62,000 nucleotides of DNA, taken from Gnetum montanum (Eukaryota; Streptophyta; Gnetopsida; Gnetales; Gnetaceae). The notes beneath the pieces were generated by a model. It made no database searches. It saw only the letters and a program-made list of their open reading frames with translations, and was not told the DNA's origin. Position numbers and translations under genes: made by a program. Shown here piece by piece: positions 34,499-46,132 of the stretch. The stretch spans positions 366,332-428,331 of the forward strand of contig MNCI01000579.1 in NCBI GenBank assembly GCA_015680685.1, written 5' to 3'. The first letter of the stretch is position 1. The number at the start of each line of letters is the position of its first letter.

Positions 34499-36240
34499 CA
34501 AAGGGCTACATTGGCCTCTCAATGGGCCATACACATCAATAATGGGCCAAGGTAGTGCCACAAAGGACTATGTGTTGGCCCTATAGTGGTAGTTTGCTAT
34601 AGCCTTGATGAGGACCGTAGAGGGTCACATCAGTTTATCAATGCACCACATTGCCCTTGTAGAGGACCATGCCTACCCAACATAGGACTATGTGAGTCTC
34701 ATAGTAGGCCACTCAAGTCTTCCCCCTCCCACCATCAACTACCTATGATGTTGTGCTACTTCAAAACCATGATGCACTACTCCTATAATCCTTGCCCTTC
34801 CAATGTTGTTATTCTGCATTATTGTGCTACTCACTTGACCATGCTACTTGTTGCTCACCATGTCATTGCTATCATGGTCCTCTCCACTACTATTGCATTG
34901 CCCACATCTTTCCTCCACAACACCTACCATTTTCCTCATTGCTACTCCTTTAGGTCTCATCACTACCTGCCACCCACCATCCAAGATTTGTTATTCATGG
35001 CTCAGATACAACCATAACCCTCATTTTTGCACCTGTCACCTCCTCTACACCTAGCACTACATAACTTCACTTTCTTACTACCTATCTCTTATGCTTCCAC
35101 CTATCACCACTTTATCTATTTTGTTTTTCCACCATCAAGTGTGCACCATTTTCACCTATGGTGATATTTCTTCTTTCTTTCTTCATATTTTTCATCACAT
35201 TTATCAATGCTACATAATCTATTTTCATCACCACCTACACCACCATCACTACTGCCATTATTGTTCTTGCTATCACAACCATCACCACTGCTACTACCAA
35301 AAAATCCATTAGGATTTTTGGCTATCCATAGTGACTACAAATACTATCATCAACATGATTCTATACCTTCTCTTCTATCATTAGTGCTATGATTCTTTGC
35401 CTCCCTACCTACCACTAATGCTACAATTCTCCACATCCCTGGTTACTGTCAACACTATAATTCTCTGCCATATTACCTACCATTGGTATTATGATTCTTC
35501 ACCTTCTTATTTGTTGTCAGTGTTGCCATTCTCTACCTTCTTGCCTATCATCGGTGCTATGATTCTCTACCTCCTTGCTTATTGTTAGTGCCAAAATTAT
35601 CCACCTCCCTACCTACCACCAGTGTTGCGATTCTCCACCTTCCTACATACCACCATTGTTGCAATTCTCCACCTTCCTACATAAGCCACTATGCCACAAT
35701 TTCTCTACCATAGTGCAGGTCCTACAAAGGGACATCTAGACTTACTTGAGCCACATAGGTTGCATAGAGAGCCATGCAAGGTAGGCTACCATGGCAAGAT
35801 GGACCGTTGCATAATGCAGCAAGGTCCTTATGCCATCGCTACCACCAAACATATAGTCAAGAAGCTACTGTAGCTAGCATGCAATAGCATATAGCTACAA
35901 AACCATGTCATGAGTGCTACTAACTATGAATTTGAGGACTAGTCATGGAACATGAGTGGCACGTGCTATAGCATCGACATCTTCCTCATGGCTACGACCA
36001 TGATTACCACTACCATAGCATAGAGCTACCTAGGCTACCGTGTATGTGTCATATAGGTCCTTGGGAGGCTAGTGTAGGTCCTTGGAAGACTTGCACATGC
36101 TCTATATGAGGGTCATTAGGGATTGTGCAAGCCCCTATAGTAGGTCACCATGGCAACACAAGTCCCCGTGGTAGGCCGCTAAGGGTTATCAGGCAACAAT
36201 GCCTACTATTGTTGCCAAAATCCTCACCTTCATACTAGCA
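34499..36240. other. C/T-rich, less AT-rich repeat region
   Basis: Unlike its neighbours it is rich in CCACC, CTACC and GGCC(C)TATAGT(A)G words. Loosely repeated phrases (GGACTATGTG, CTCATAGTAGGCC, GGTCCTTGG) occur at both ends (34500-34710 and 36040-36200), and similar wording lies left of Co-2 at 28850-28915, so Co-2 landed inside this region. Open frames here are by-products of repeat composition. No gene is recognised. Confidence 0.5.
35353..35692. repeat. 34-bp minisatellite, about ten units
   Basis: Units of exactly 34 bases start at 35353 and continue without indels. The pattern is NNATGATTCTCYACCTYCYT followed by a 14-base variable part ending near AGTG. Units differ at many positions but keep ATTCT and CCT(A)C at fixed places. 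Confidence 0.85.
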
Positions 36241-36393
36241 CTTTATGATTGTCCTTGCTATTACACCACCATTTCCAACATTGACAATTGATGGACAATT
36301 TTGAAGATTCTTTCAATTAGGAGGAAACATTTATACAATGTCAAATCAAGGCTTAAATAATGGAACATGAAAAATATTTCTGAAAAAAAATAT

Positions 36394-36498
36394 TGATGCA
36401 TTGGAAATAGTTGAAATAAGAATTATAAAATTAAGCAAATTTTTTTTGGAGTAGTATTGGGATGGGTGACCTCTCGAGAAGTCTTGATTTTTGTGCCC
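36394..36498 (+). pseudogene. 5S rRNA-like segment
   Basis: GAGTAGTATTGGGATGGGTG and the following ACCTCTCGAGAAGTC (36450-36483) correspond to plant 5S rRNA GAGTAGTACTAGGATGGGTG and ACCTCCTGGGAAGTC, the C-box of its internal promoter. An ungapped match of lower quality extends left over the A-box (AAATTAAGCA for CAGTTAAGCG) to about 36418, and weakly to 36394. Either an old 5S pseudogene or a 5S-derived mobile sequence such as a Cassandra TRIM LTR or a SINE; I see no LTR pair to decide. Confidence 0.65.
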
Positions 36499-36859
36499 AA
36501 AGTTTTGGACATCATAAGCCATAACGTTTGATTCTAAAAGCCTTTTTTGGTGAACAAAGAGTCATTTCTTATAGATCTTAGTGTCTGAGATGCAATGGTG
36601 AGGTCAGATTAGCTCTACAAAGCTCCAAAAATTATTTTTTATGCCTTGTTCAAAATGGTACCTTGAGATCCTCAAAGACTCATTTTAGCATGACTTGGGC
36701 ATATGGTGTCTATTTCTAACACATGAATAATCATTTCTAATATTTTTCAACCTTTTGAACTCAAAGGTAAGGTTAGATTTATCATTTGAATATCCAAAAA
36801 TTAGATGATATCTTAAACTAACCCTTAAGAAGCCATAACATAGACTAACTAATCATGCT
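36499..36859. other. Unassigned sequence between 5S-like segment and Gy-A5
   Basis: No gene or repeat recognised. The last five bases, ATGCT (36855-36859), are the left target duplication of Gy-A5. Confidence 0.4.
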
Positions 36860-37751
36860 TGATGAGTGGCAAGTAGAACCTACACCCAACCATACAAATC
36901 ACTAAGCGTTCACATGTGATCTGGTCAAATTCTATGGACTTATAGCCTTCGAAGTACACTAGTCTTTAGGAAGTGAAACTAACCATTGAAATCATCATCT
37001 TCCCTATTACACTTGTGAAATGCAAAGGTATGGTTAAGTGCAACTAAGGCATATGATTTTTATGATTTTTTATATTTTATCTTTTAAGTCGCCTGAGGGT
37101 AAAGAATAATGTATAAAAAATAATTAAATAATTAAATTGCTAATTTAATCTAACTAGCAACACCGAACTAATTCTAACAGAAGCATCTATTTCCACTTGC
37201 CATAGACATCCTAAGCACATTTAATGCTATGTGGTTATTAAATGTTAAGTGTTGCTAGGATCACCAAGTGCCATGCTTATGTTCAAAGTGATTGTACTTA
37301 TGTGCTTAATTAATTGTTATTTAATCTAGCTTAATTTATCTTAATTACTTAAAACATTAAAGAAAATTTTATAAAACATTAAATGCATAAATAAAAAATT
37401 AATCTATTTCAAAGTGCTACAAGGTTTATTAGAAAAATCATCTTTATTGCTACACATACTTTCGTACTTAGGTACAACATTGCTCAAATAAAAATCCATA
37501 CACTATTTGACTCCTACTATAGGCACTTAGAAAAATATTTTAACTTTCAAGCAAGAAAACTAGAGGAGCTATGCTAAAACTATGATAAAAGATGCCATAA
37601 ATAGAATGGGTGAGCATGTATTTATAGGAAAAAATAGGTATTGCATCAATAAGGCCACATCAATGCATCAAATCCCATGTCGATATGGTCACTTTAACGA
37701 GGCCACATCAATGAGGCATTGTCAATGTAACCCAGAAAATGCAACTCATCA
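36860..37751 (-). repeat. 3' LTR of Gy-A5 (892 bp)
   Basis: On the + strand it begins TGATGAGTG and ends ACTCATCA, followed by the polypurine tract. U3 carries GGCCACATCAATG twice (37649 and 37701) next to a TATTTATAGG box (about 37619). Confidence 0.9.
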
Positions 37752-37763
37752 TACCCTCATGAC
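37752..37763 (-). other. Polypurine tract of Gy-A5
   Basis: TACCCTCATGAC on the + strand is the reverse complement of a decayed TCGTGGGGGTA, as found next to the 3' LTR of Gy-A1. Confidence 0.75.
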
Positions 37764-38001
37764 TAAATGAAAACTCATCCTAGAGAGAAAAAAATAAGAA
37801 CAAAGTTTCTTACAAAATATTTAGGAAGGTATGAGATTATTAACACATAAAATAACACATCAGCAACATAATAAAAGCTAAGTGCATAAGTGTATAGAAT
37901 TATAATCATTAAAAAAATTTGGTATTTAGGACAATAAAATTGAACACTAGGAAAAAATGATAAATACAATTCCTCTGATAATGTGAATATGAGGATGAAG
38001 T

Positions 38002-40861
38002 TCAAATGGTCCCAGGTGGTGGAGGCTCCTGAGGCTTTAAAGGATGTTCTCTTGCTTAAGGTGCACATGATATTGGAGGTGGTTGTGATTGTCCTATGGC
38101 AACTGCAACTTCTAACTAAAGATGGAAGGCATCTAACAGTGCCTTCGTCTTCTCCTCCTTACTCCTGAGATTGTTCATGGTCCATGTTGCATCACAAATG
38201 TGGGCCAATGTGGGAACATCCTAAGGATAGGGCATTGCCAAGAACAACTCCTTCACATTGATGAACTAGGCAATGAAAAGTTTGCATTCAACATCAAATG
38301 CCTTTACTACATTTTGCAACTCCTAGTAATCACTTATTCTCTAGGTTAGGTTCCTTGTTATAGATCATTGATTGATGAAGCACTGCTTGAGAACATCAAG
38401 TTCTACATTTTCCACCTCAAGCTTCTACTTGGTGTCTTTGTGATGCTTGAACTTAGCTTTGTACAATAAGTATGAATTTGACCACTTATTTCTCCAATTC
38501 AAACCATGACCATTTGGCAATTAGCATCATTAGATTTTCATAATGGTTATTGGTAAGCTCCATGTACTCCTTCATCTCCTTGATCTATAGCTCCTTCATG
38601 TAGATCTCCACCTTGTTATAGTCATTGAGCCCATCAAAGATAGGTTGCCAGACATCACCTCCTTTCTTAAGCTATTGAAGCACCTCATTAACTTTCACCT
38701 TCATCACCTAAATATGTTTTTCATTAATTTCTTTTTGTAGATCAACCTAATCCCTATAGTGATTTTTTACTCTCTTAAATTTGAGAGCCTCATTTTTCCA
38801 GATGGCTACTTCTATTGCAGATTTCTAGCAAAGGACTCAAACTTCCTCCATGGAGATATTTCTATTTTTGGTTGCTAGTCTCCTTACTTTAGTGTTTACT
38901 CTAGCTAGCTTCTCCTATTATTGATGGATGAAATCTTACATTTGTTTCTTTTGTTCATCAACATTCTACAAGTGATGATTTTTTGTGATCAAGGTGACAT
39001 TCTACTAGCAAGTCTAATCTAATATCTTTTGGATATTATGTATGGTCACATTGGCCAAGGATTGATCAAAGATCATCATCTCCTTCACTTCCTTAGCCTT
39101 GTTGAGCTTTTCTTGAAGCTATTAAAAAGTTTCATCATAGGTTAGTGTAGGGCTAAGAAGCATAGGATCAGCAAGGTAGGCTCTTTAATTCAACAACCTC
39201 CATAGCCAAGCAATGGTTTTTACCTAGACTATTTTGAGTTACCTTTCCATGATAATGCATTTTCCAATTTCTTTTAGTAGCTTCGACTAGGTTGTAGTGA
39301 TTATCTTTGGAAGATCAAAGACATCCAGAATTAGTTTCCTAGTTTCCACCAATCAATCTTGCAACTCCTTGTGTAGGCTATGCTCAAGTTGCTACTAACT
39401 TTTCAGACATCTACACATGTCTGAGTGTAGAAATGTTTGGTATAAAAACCATAGGTGCATTCAATACCTCAGTAATTCTATAAGCAACCACCTCTATCGC
39501 TATCTCCTATCCATGATGCTACATCAATAAGATAGTTGCCCCCTCACCCTCCTCTAGACACACTGCAAAAGCTGTGGCATTCCCAAAGATTTTTATGAAT
39601 TACTACTATTGTGAGAGAGAGACCATTACCTTTTGGATGCTAGGATTCAATCTCGTGGGTAGCTGTGTTCTTTGGGATGAAAAGGTAGGTCCACCTCCCT
39701 CCATATAGCTAATGGTTTGAGCCACTTCATTGAGGTGACTCATCATTGGATGATACATAGATGGATTCCCATCACTTGTTCTTGCTCATTGTTCTTTCTC
39801 ACACAAGAACTACTCTCAAATCTCATGCATTCATTCAAGGGTAGCATGGGACTTCAATGTTGTTTCATGAATGGACAATGAAGGTGGCGGTTACTACTCC
39901 TCTTTCTTAGTTGTGGTAGGGGTCTTATCTTTCATCATTTCTACCTAAGAGGCAGAAGGATTATGTTGTATTATATCATTGGTGTAGTGAACTATTCCTA
40001 CCCTTTTGCATAGTCTTCTAATGAGGCAGGGAAAGGTCATGGCCTTCCTTCCATGTTTTTTTCCTTGAATCTCTTTGCTATCTCTAGATAGATTAGTTGT
40101 GGAAGGTTCATAGGGAATTTTCCACTTAGAGCAGCACATGCATAAGTGAAAAAGGTAGTCACCTTATTGGACCTCACTATTAGATTGAGGTGATAGGTTG
40201 CTATCATGAAATATACACATTCTATTAGGGTGAGTGCATGATACTCCTTGCAATCCACTCCATAACATCACTAGGTCCACTTCTTCTTTACCTTTAGGTC
40301 TACTTCTGTAAAGATCTCTGCAAAATTTCCTCCAATATCAGGTAACTAAAGAGCATATGCAATGGCCTACATTGAGTAGGACACCTAAATGTTCTTGATC
40401 TTCATAGTGGCTCCTGCCTACCTACCATTACAGAAGAGATATGTCTTTTCCATGTACCATTCCCCACTGAAAGTGATGATTGGCCACATGGGAGAGTTCT
40501 ACAATTACAACTTAACTTTTGGTAAACCATGTTCTAAGAATGGTCCAAAGTTCAATTCTTGAAGAATTAAACATTGGATGTCATGAGGCTTGATTTGATC
40601 AATGAAGGCTTGAGTCAATGTGACCTTTAGTCTTGGCACTAGTCTTGGAACCTCATCTCCATGGGATTATTCAATTATAGCTACTTCCTTGGAAATCTAT
40701 TGGATAGATTCCAATTCAGCCTCCTCTTAAAGAGGTCTTGTTGCATGCGTCTCTACTACCTATTCTTGGGCTTGTTCTTGTTGCTCCCTTTCAACTCTAG
40801 GTCATTTGTCCCTTGGTTGAGATGGTCCTCCTTCCTACGGATGTTTTGATCTAGGTGTCAT
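38002..40861 (-). pseudogene. Accessory 3' ORF of Gy-A5, long form
   Basis: Unknown gene of about 950 codons, read through TAG/TAA/TGA codons that mostly stand for CAG, CGA or TGG. The start at 40861 gives MTPRSKHP and GGPSQPRDK, shared with Gy-A1. The N-terminal half includes FIDQIKPHDIQCLI, LEHGLPKVKL, FSGEWYMEKTYLFCNGR, LPDIGGNFAEIF, then VDCKEYHALTLIECVYFMIA (40258 on) and a SGKFPMNLPQLIYLEIAKRF block (about 40120-40065). The layout of this last block (His, Val, Tyr-Ala, Gly, Leu-Ile, Ile) reminds me of the uncharacterised 'putative plant transposon protein' domain (PF20167, accession from memory). The C-terminal half is Glu/Lys/Gln-rich and helical: NEALKFKRVKNHYRD (about 38790-38745), LQKEINEKHI, IFDGLNDYNKVEIYMKEL. 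The tail is proline-rich, ending GTI and TGA at 38002. No signal peptide or clear transmembrane run is seen. Confidence 0.72.
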
Positions 40862-41294
40862 ATCACAACATGACCAAGGATTAGTAATTAATTTGTAACT
40901 TTGAAACATTTAGAATATTTTATCCCTTGGGGTAGTTACACTTGGCTAAGTTGTGATCATGGTTGGTTTGATTATTTTAATATTATTTTATTAATATCTA
41001 ATTAAATAAATTACCAAAGTATGTTGGAAGGGTTTAACTCTCATAGATTGATGATTTAATATATTTTTTTTCATTAAACCTATGGGGGAATTGGAAAAGT
41101 TCTCTGTTAAAAACCAAAGGTTTGTGGCCCCCATGATGTAAAGCATACCCCTAGAAGCTGTAGGGCTAAAGAACAGATTAAATCAAACAAATGGTTTGAA
41201 AGTTATTGTCTTTGGAAGGTTTTGAACTCTAAAAATTTCAAAAGCTCTCGTTATGTTTGAAGAAAATGGCAAAAAATCCCTTAGTGGTGGGTGC
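40862..41294 (-). other. Leader of the accessory ORF in Gy-A5, possible 5' splice site
   Basis: Read on the minus strand, GGTATGC lies 153 bases after the internal TATA box (41143-41148), matching Gy-A1. A GCCATTTTCT..ATAAC block is also shared. The rest is AT-rich and non-coding. Confidence 0.4.
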
Positions 41295-41395
41295 TATATA
41301 TAGAATTTTTCCCATGCATCAACTAGATATTGTCAATAAGGCCTTGTTGATGTGGTCGCCTGTGTCGACTGGGCCTAGTTGACATGGCTATTGAC
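41295..41395 (-). promoter_or_regulatory. Putative internal promoter of Gy-A5, resembles the LTR U3
   Basis: On the minus strand, a run of related words (ATGTCAACTAGGCCCAG, CGACCACATCAACAAGGCC, TAGTTGATGCATGGG) is followed by CTATATATAG at 41294-41303. The LTRs of this family have the same kind of GGCC..ATCAA/CGAC repeats just before their TATA box. Position upstream of the accessory ORF matches Gy-A1. Confidence 0.5.
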
Positions 41396-43000
41396 CACAA
41401 TTGATCAAGTTAAAATTTGAAAAATACAAGGATTTTTTGAATGAAAGTGGAGTTATATGGAATCCCAAAAAGCCAAGAACATAATGAAATACATGAAGAG
41501 GGTTTGAGACTTCTCGAAAGATGGAGAATGATTGGAGAAATGCCTTAAGGAGCACATAGTTGGATGCAACCGATGGGGAATGCAAAAGATTTGATTACCA
41601 AAATGCCAAAGGATAATGTACTTAACTAGTCCAACTAAGAGCTATGTAGGTGGATCCTCCCCATAGTAGGGTTCTGCCCCTTTTTTTTCCTTTGCTTAAC
41701 CTCAACTAAGAAGTTCGTGAAACCCATAGTTGATTAATGGTTACAAAAAGTTAAGGACAAAATCCCAAATAATCTTCCTAAGAATTTCAACATGTCAAAC
41801 TAAGACATTAAACAAAAACATGAAAACCAGCAGTGATGTGAGTTATGGAAAGCATTGATGGATGGGATAGAGAGTGGTATGGGCTTTTCCACCATAGTCA
41901 CATGAAGTCCCTGGTGGAGTTATGGTTAATTGACCTGATAAAAGTCCATCCTTAGTCCAGATAAAAATTTACCACTTTCAATGACTTCACATCACCACTC
42001 TAGGACTAGTCCATCCCCTTGAGAACAAGAGTGCTCCCATAGATAACCACCACTCCTTATTTGAGAAGGAAAGAAAATCACTAAGTGAGAAAGGGCCTTA
42101 GTTAGATGGAACCTTTAGGCATGGATCACATGTCTTTCTAGTCCCATAACCAGTGCTTGTAGCTCATTTATTTTGTCTAAGGGATGTGCTTTGAATTCCT
42201 AACATGTTGTTTTGTGCATTTTATGAAGTTTTAGATGGGAACCACACCATACAAAGACATATTCAAGTTCCTATTATTGGTCAACATGGAACAATAAGAA
42301 ATCCATGAAAACACTCAAGTAGAAAGGCACAAAGAGTATTAAATCCCCTTGAATTCACATCATTTTCAAACCTTTGAATCTTTCCCAAGTTTGAAAACTA
42401 CCAAGGTCACAAGTTCATTTAAAGTTTTATTAATGAACAAGAAAACTCATACTTTCAAAACTAGGAAATCCATAGAGTTGGTGGATGGGTCGATGATGTG
42501 GACTCATTTCTTGTTCCATGAAAAAGAAACTTGTCTTAGTCATTAGTCATTAAAATTCAAAAATAGAAACCAAAAATTAGCAATCAAAAACATTTGGTAA
42601 AAACCACCATTAGTAAACAACTACAACATCATTGAGTCCTATTAGCAATAAAGCACTTTTATTAGAAGACAAGAAAAATTCATACCAAAATAAAGTAAAG
42701 TATATAAGAAATTATAAAATATTCAAGAAAAAAAACATACAAACAATGTTGTAAAATAAAAATTTGGAAAAATAACAAAGTGTAAAATAAAAATGGTATA
42801 AAAACAAAAAATGTGTGAAACAAAAAGATGTAAAATCAAAAAAGTAGAAAAACTGAGGAGCCGCTTATATAGTTAGCATGGATGGTCATCTCACCCATGA
42901 CTGGGTTGAAAGAAGGAGATTTGAAAGATTGAGTGAGGTCTTCCATCCAATGAGGCATTGTTTGCACTAGCTTGCATGGGCTCATGAAAAGGTTTGACTT
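41396..43000 (-). other. Non-coding spacer of Gy-A5 after integrase
   Basis: Collinear with the Gy-A1 spacer by scattered blocks (for example AAGGGGATGG and GGTCAATTAACCA read on the minus strand at about 42020-41930, and ACCCAGTCATGGGTGAGA near 42905-42888). Contains the A-rich tract 42680-42860. No conserved frame. Confidence 0.6.
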
Positions 43001-43009
43001 TTTGTGTAT

Positions 43010-44290
43010 TGACCAACTCCTTTTTGTTCAGACTCGTAGGTTTGTAAATTAACATTGCCTCAAAAGAAAAGATTTTATAAATGACATAAGGCCCTTTCCA
43101 TAATGCTTGGAACTTATTTCATTGAGGAATGTGTGTGGGGTTCTAGTAGAGAACCCTGCCTATAGGTTGGAATTTCACTTTCCTTATCTTCAAGTCATGA
43201 CATTGTTTACTGAATGCTTTGTGCACTTCATTCAAGGATAGGACCACCAATTGATTCTCATCTAGCACATTAAGGTTGATCAATCTCTCTTTTTTTGCTA
43301 GGCTTAGGTTAAGTTCAAGATCATAAGCTATTGAAAGTATACGGAGCTTGGATTGAATTGGAAGAGTTGGTAATTTTCCATACACTAACTCATAGGGAGA
43401 TTTTCCTATAGGGAGCTTTCACCTTGAATGGTATGCTCAGAGGGCATCATTAAGTTTGTTACTCTAGTATTTCCTATATTTGCTAATTGTTTTTGTTAAA
43501 ATTTTCATGATCTCACTATTAGTAACCTCTGCTTGACCGTTGGCTTGGGGTGGTAGGGTATTGTTAATTTATGTTCAACACCCAAAAGTTTCATGAGCTT
43601 GTGATAGGTAGCACTTGTAAAATGAGTATAAGTTTTTGAAATCAATGCATGTAGCACTCCAAACTTGTTTACAACATTTTGCTATACAAACCATGCAGTA
43701 GTGGAAGATGTATAGTCGATGACGACTACTACTTCTATTCATTTCATACAATAGTCAACATTGACTATTATGTATGTCTTTTCATTTGACATAGGTGTGA
43801 TAGGACCCATGAAGTCTTTGCCCCAAATGTCAAAGGGTTCTAGTGGTTGAATCCACAAATGAGGTCCCTCCATTTGAGTGGTCATCCCATCATCTAATTG
43901 ATAGCATTCACAAGAGTGGAAAAATTGGTGTACATCCCTAAAGATTATTGGCCAATAGTATCCTACCATCAAGATTTTAATGGCCATGCATCTCCCTACA
44001 TAGTGGCCCCCACAAGGACCCTTGTGAGCATCTTGGAGAATTCATAGTTGGTTAACATTAGAAACACATCAGCAAACTAGGCCATTGATGCATATCTTAT
44101 AAAAGTGTTCATTAATCTTCATGAAGCATTTGACTTGAAGAAGAAACTATTGTTTCTTCAGGTGGTCTAACTCTTGTGGCATCTCTTAGGTAAGAATATA
44201 AGTAAGGATGTCATCATACCATTTTGGTTTAATGGGTAGTTATTCATTTATTACACCAACAAAGAGGAGTTCATTAGGAAATTGATCAGA
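43010..44290 (-). pseudogene. Integrase of Gy-A5
   Basis: The core starts IKILMVGYYWP (about 43983), then CECYQLDDGM and FDIWGKDFMGP, where the first catalytic Asp is kept (43814-43816). The second position is ruined (SKTYTHF for SDNGTHF, about 43645). The Glu in QANGQAEV is kept (43527-43529). The C-terminal part (MYGKLPTLPIQ, ERLINLNVLDENQLV, 43385-43143) matches Gy-A1 6380-6600. Stops and at least one frameshift lie between 43735 and 43390. Confidence 0.85.
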
Positions 44291-44299
44291 GAGTGAGCT

Positions 44300-45712
44300 C
44301 TCATCCTCTTTGTTGTCTCATCATGGTTGAGATAAGTGATAACCAATCACATTCTCAATCCCCTTTTGATGTACCATTGTAATATCGAACTCTTGTAAGA
44401 TCACTAGCCATTGTATGACATGGGGGCTCACTATTGGTTTATTTATCAAGAAGAAAATGGAACTATGATCAATATAGACAAGCATCTTATTATATCTAAG
44501 CACATAGTGCCTAAACTTTTCTAAAGCATATACCATGACCATCAACTCTTTCTCTGTTGTGGTGTAATTGAGCTATGAATCCACAATGCTTCAGCTTACG
44601 TAGTGGATGTAATATAAACATTTTTTATTATCCAACTACATAAGCACAAATCCCAAGGCATATTTTGATGCATTTTTCATGATGTAAAATGGATGGGACT
44701 AATTAGGTGCTTGCAGAATTAGAGTCTCTACAAGCTTCTCCTTAAGTTGTTGGAATGTCTTTTCACATTCTTTGGTCCATATGATTAAAGAATCTTTCTT
44801 TGTGAGCTCAACCAATAGTTTTGTGATCTTAGAGAAATTCTCTATGAATCATCGGTAGTAGCTAGTGTGTCTAAAGAATGATCAAACATCTTTAATAGGT
44901 TCTAGTTGGTGGGCTATTCCTTAGATGACTCAAATCTTTTTAGGATCCACCTTAATCCCTATGAAATTCTATGCCCCAACACAATGCCCTCCTAGACCAT
45001 GAGATGTTTCTTTTGCTAATTGAGCTAAATATTAGTCTCCATGCACCTTTTAAGCACTTTCTCAAGGCAATCTAGGGTTTGCTCAAATGTAGCACCATAG
45101 GTGGAGAAGTCATCCATGAAGACTTCCACTCTGCAACCAATCTACTACTAAAAAATGCTTATGACATGACATTGAAAAGTTGCATGGGCATTGCATAGAC
45201 CAAAGGGCATCTTAAAATATGCAAAATTTTCTAGGGACTTGTGAATATTATTTTGGCTTGATCCTCAAGCATGATCTAAATTTGGTTATAGCCACTATAA
45301 CCATCTAGAAAGTTATAATAGCAATGCTTAGAAATAGTGTCCAACACCTAGTCCACAAATGGCAATGGAAAATGATTTTTGAATGTTGCCATGTTTAATA
45401 GTTTGAAATCAATATAGACCCACCAATTACCACCTTTCTTTGGCATAATTACAAGTAGGATAATCTACTTGCTATCCATAATTGTATAGATGAACTCCAC
45501 CTTGAGGAGTTGTTTAATTTCCTTTTTAATGATCTATTTCAATTTGGGGTTTTTCTACCACTATGATTACTTCTTTAGCTTCATGGCCAAATCAATATAA
45601 ATGTGATGCTGACATATCCTAAGATCAATCCCTATGAGTTCAGGATATGAGCAAGTAAAGGTTATTGGCCATTTGTTGACCACCTTCAATAGCATTCTTT
45701 TCTACTCATGAG
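44300..45712 (-). pseudogene. RT and RNase H of Gy-A5, upstream end cut by a solo LTR
   Basis: RT on the minus strand begins right after the solo LTR with the SYPELIGIDLRICQHH stretch (about 45655-45608), then PKKGG, FLDGYSGYNQI (about 45310-45280), a decayed PFGLCNAHATFQ block and the catalytic FMDDF box at 45106-45120. RNase H has NYTTTEKELMVMVYALEKF (about 44566-44510), IDHSSIFFLINKP and ends near ENVIGYHLSQP (44325). The Asp usual in the last motif has become Gly. Stops are TAG or TGA in place of CAG, TGG or CGA. Confidence 0.88.
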
Positions 45713-46132
45713 TGATGAGTGACGAGGTACCCTTACACTCAACCATACGAAACGAGTGTAGCACACATGATCCAGTCAAACTCCGTAGACTAAATGCCTA
45801 TACGCCCCATGGAATACATGGGGTTAATCATTCGTTGTCTTCCCAGACTTACTTGTAGTTGTCACGGTGTATGGTTAAGTAAGTCCAAGGCATATGATTT
45901 TTATATCTTTTATGTGTTTTCTCCTATGCTATTGAGGTGAAGGGTTGAGAAACTAGCTAACTCTAACTAAGGACTAAGTTTAAATTAACTAGCATCAGCA
46001 TCTATTCCCACTTACCATACATACCCTGAACTATGCAACTGTGGCTACCAAATGCTAATCGTTACTGGAATCACCACATGTAACGCACGTGCTCGAAGTG
46101 GTTGTACCGAGGCACATAACTAGCCTAAACAT

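Noticed and set aside
34586-35312. Open frames of 143 and 73 codons rich in Cys, His, Pro and Leu
   Set aside because: Result of C/T-rich repeats; two different frames overlap and no domain is visible.
35353-35692. Regular 34-bp repeats considered as a CRISPR array
   Set aside because: Units are contiguous and degenerate with no spacer/repeat alternation, and the context is plant retroelements.
38439-39300. Considered as an independent host gene on the minus strand
   Set aside because: Matches the Gy-A1 accessory ORF and lies between the integrase and 3' LTR of Gy-A5, so it belongs to the element.
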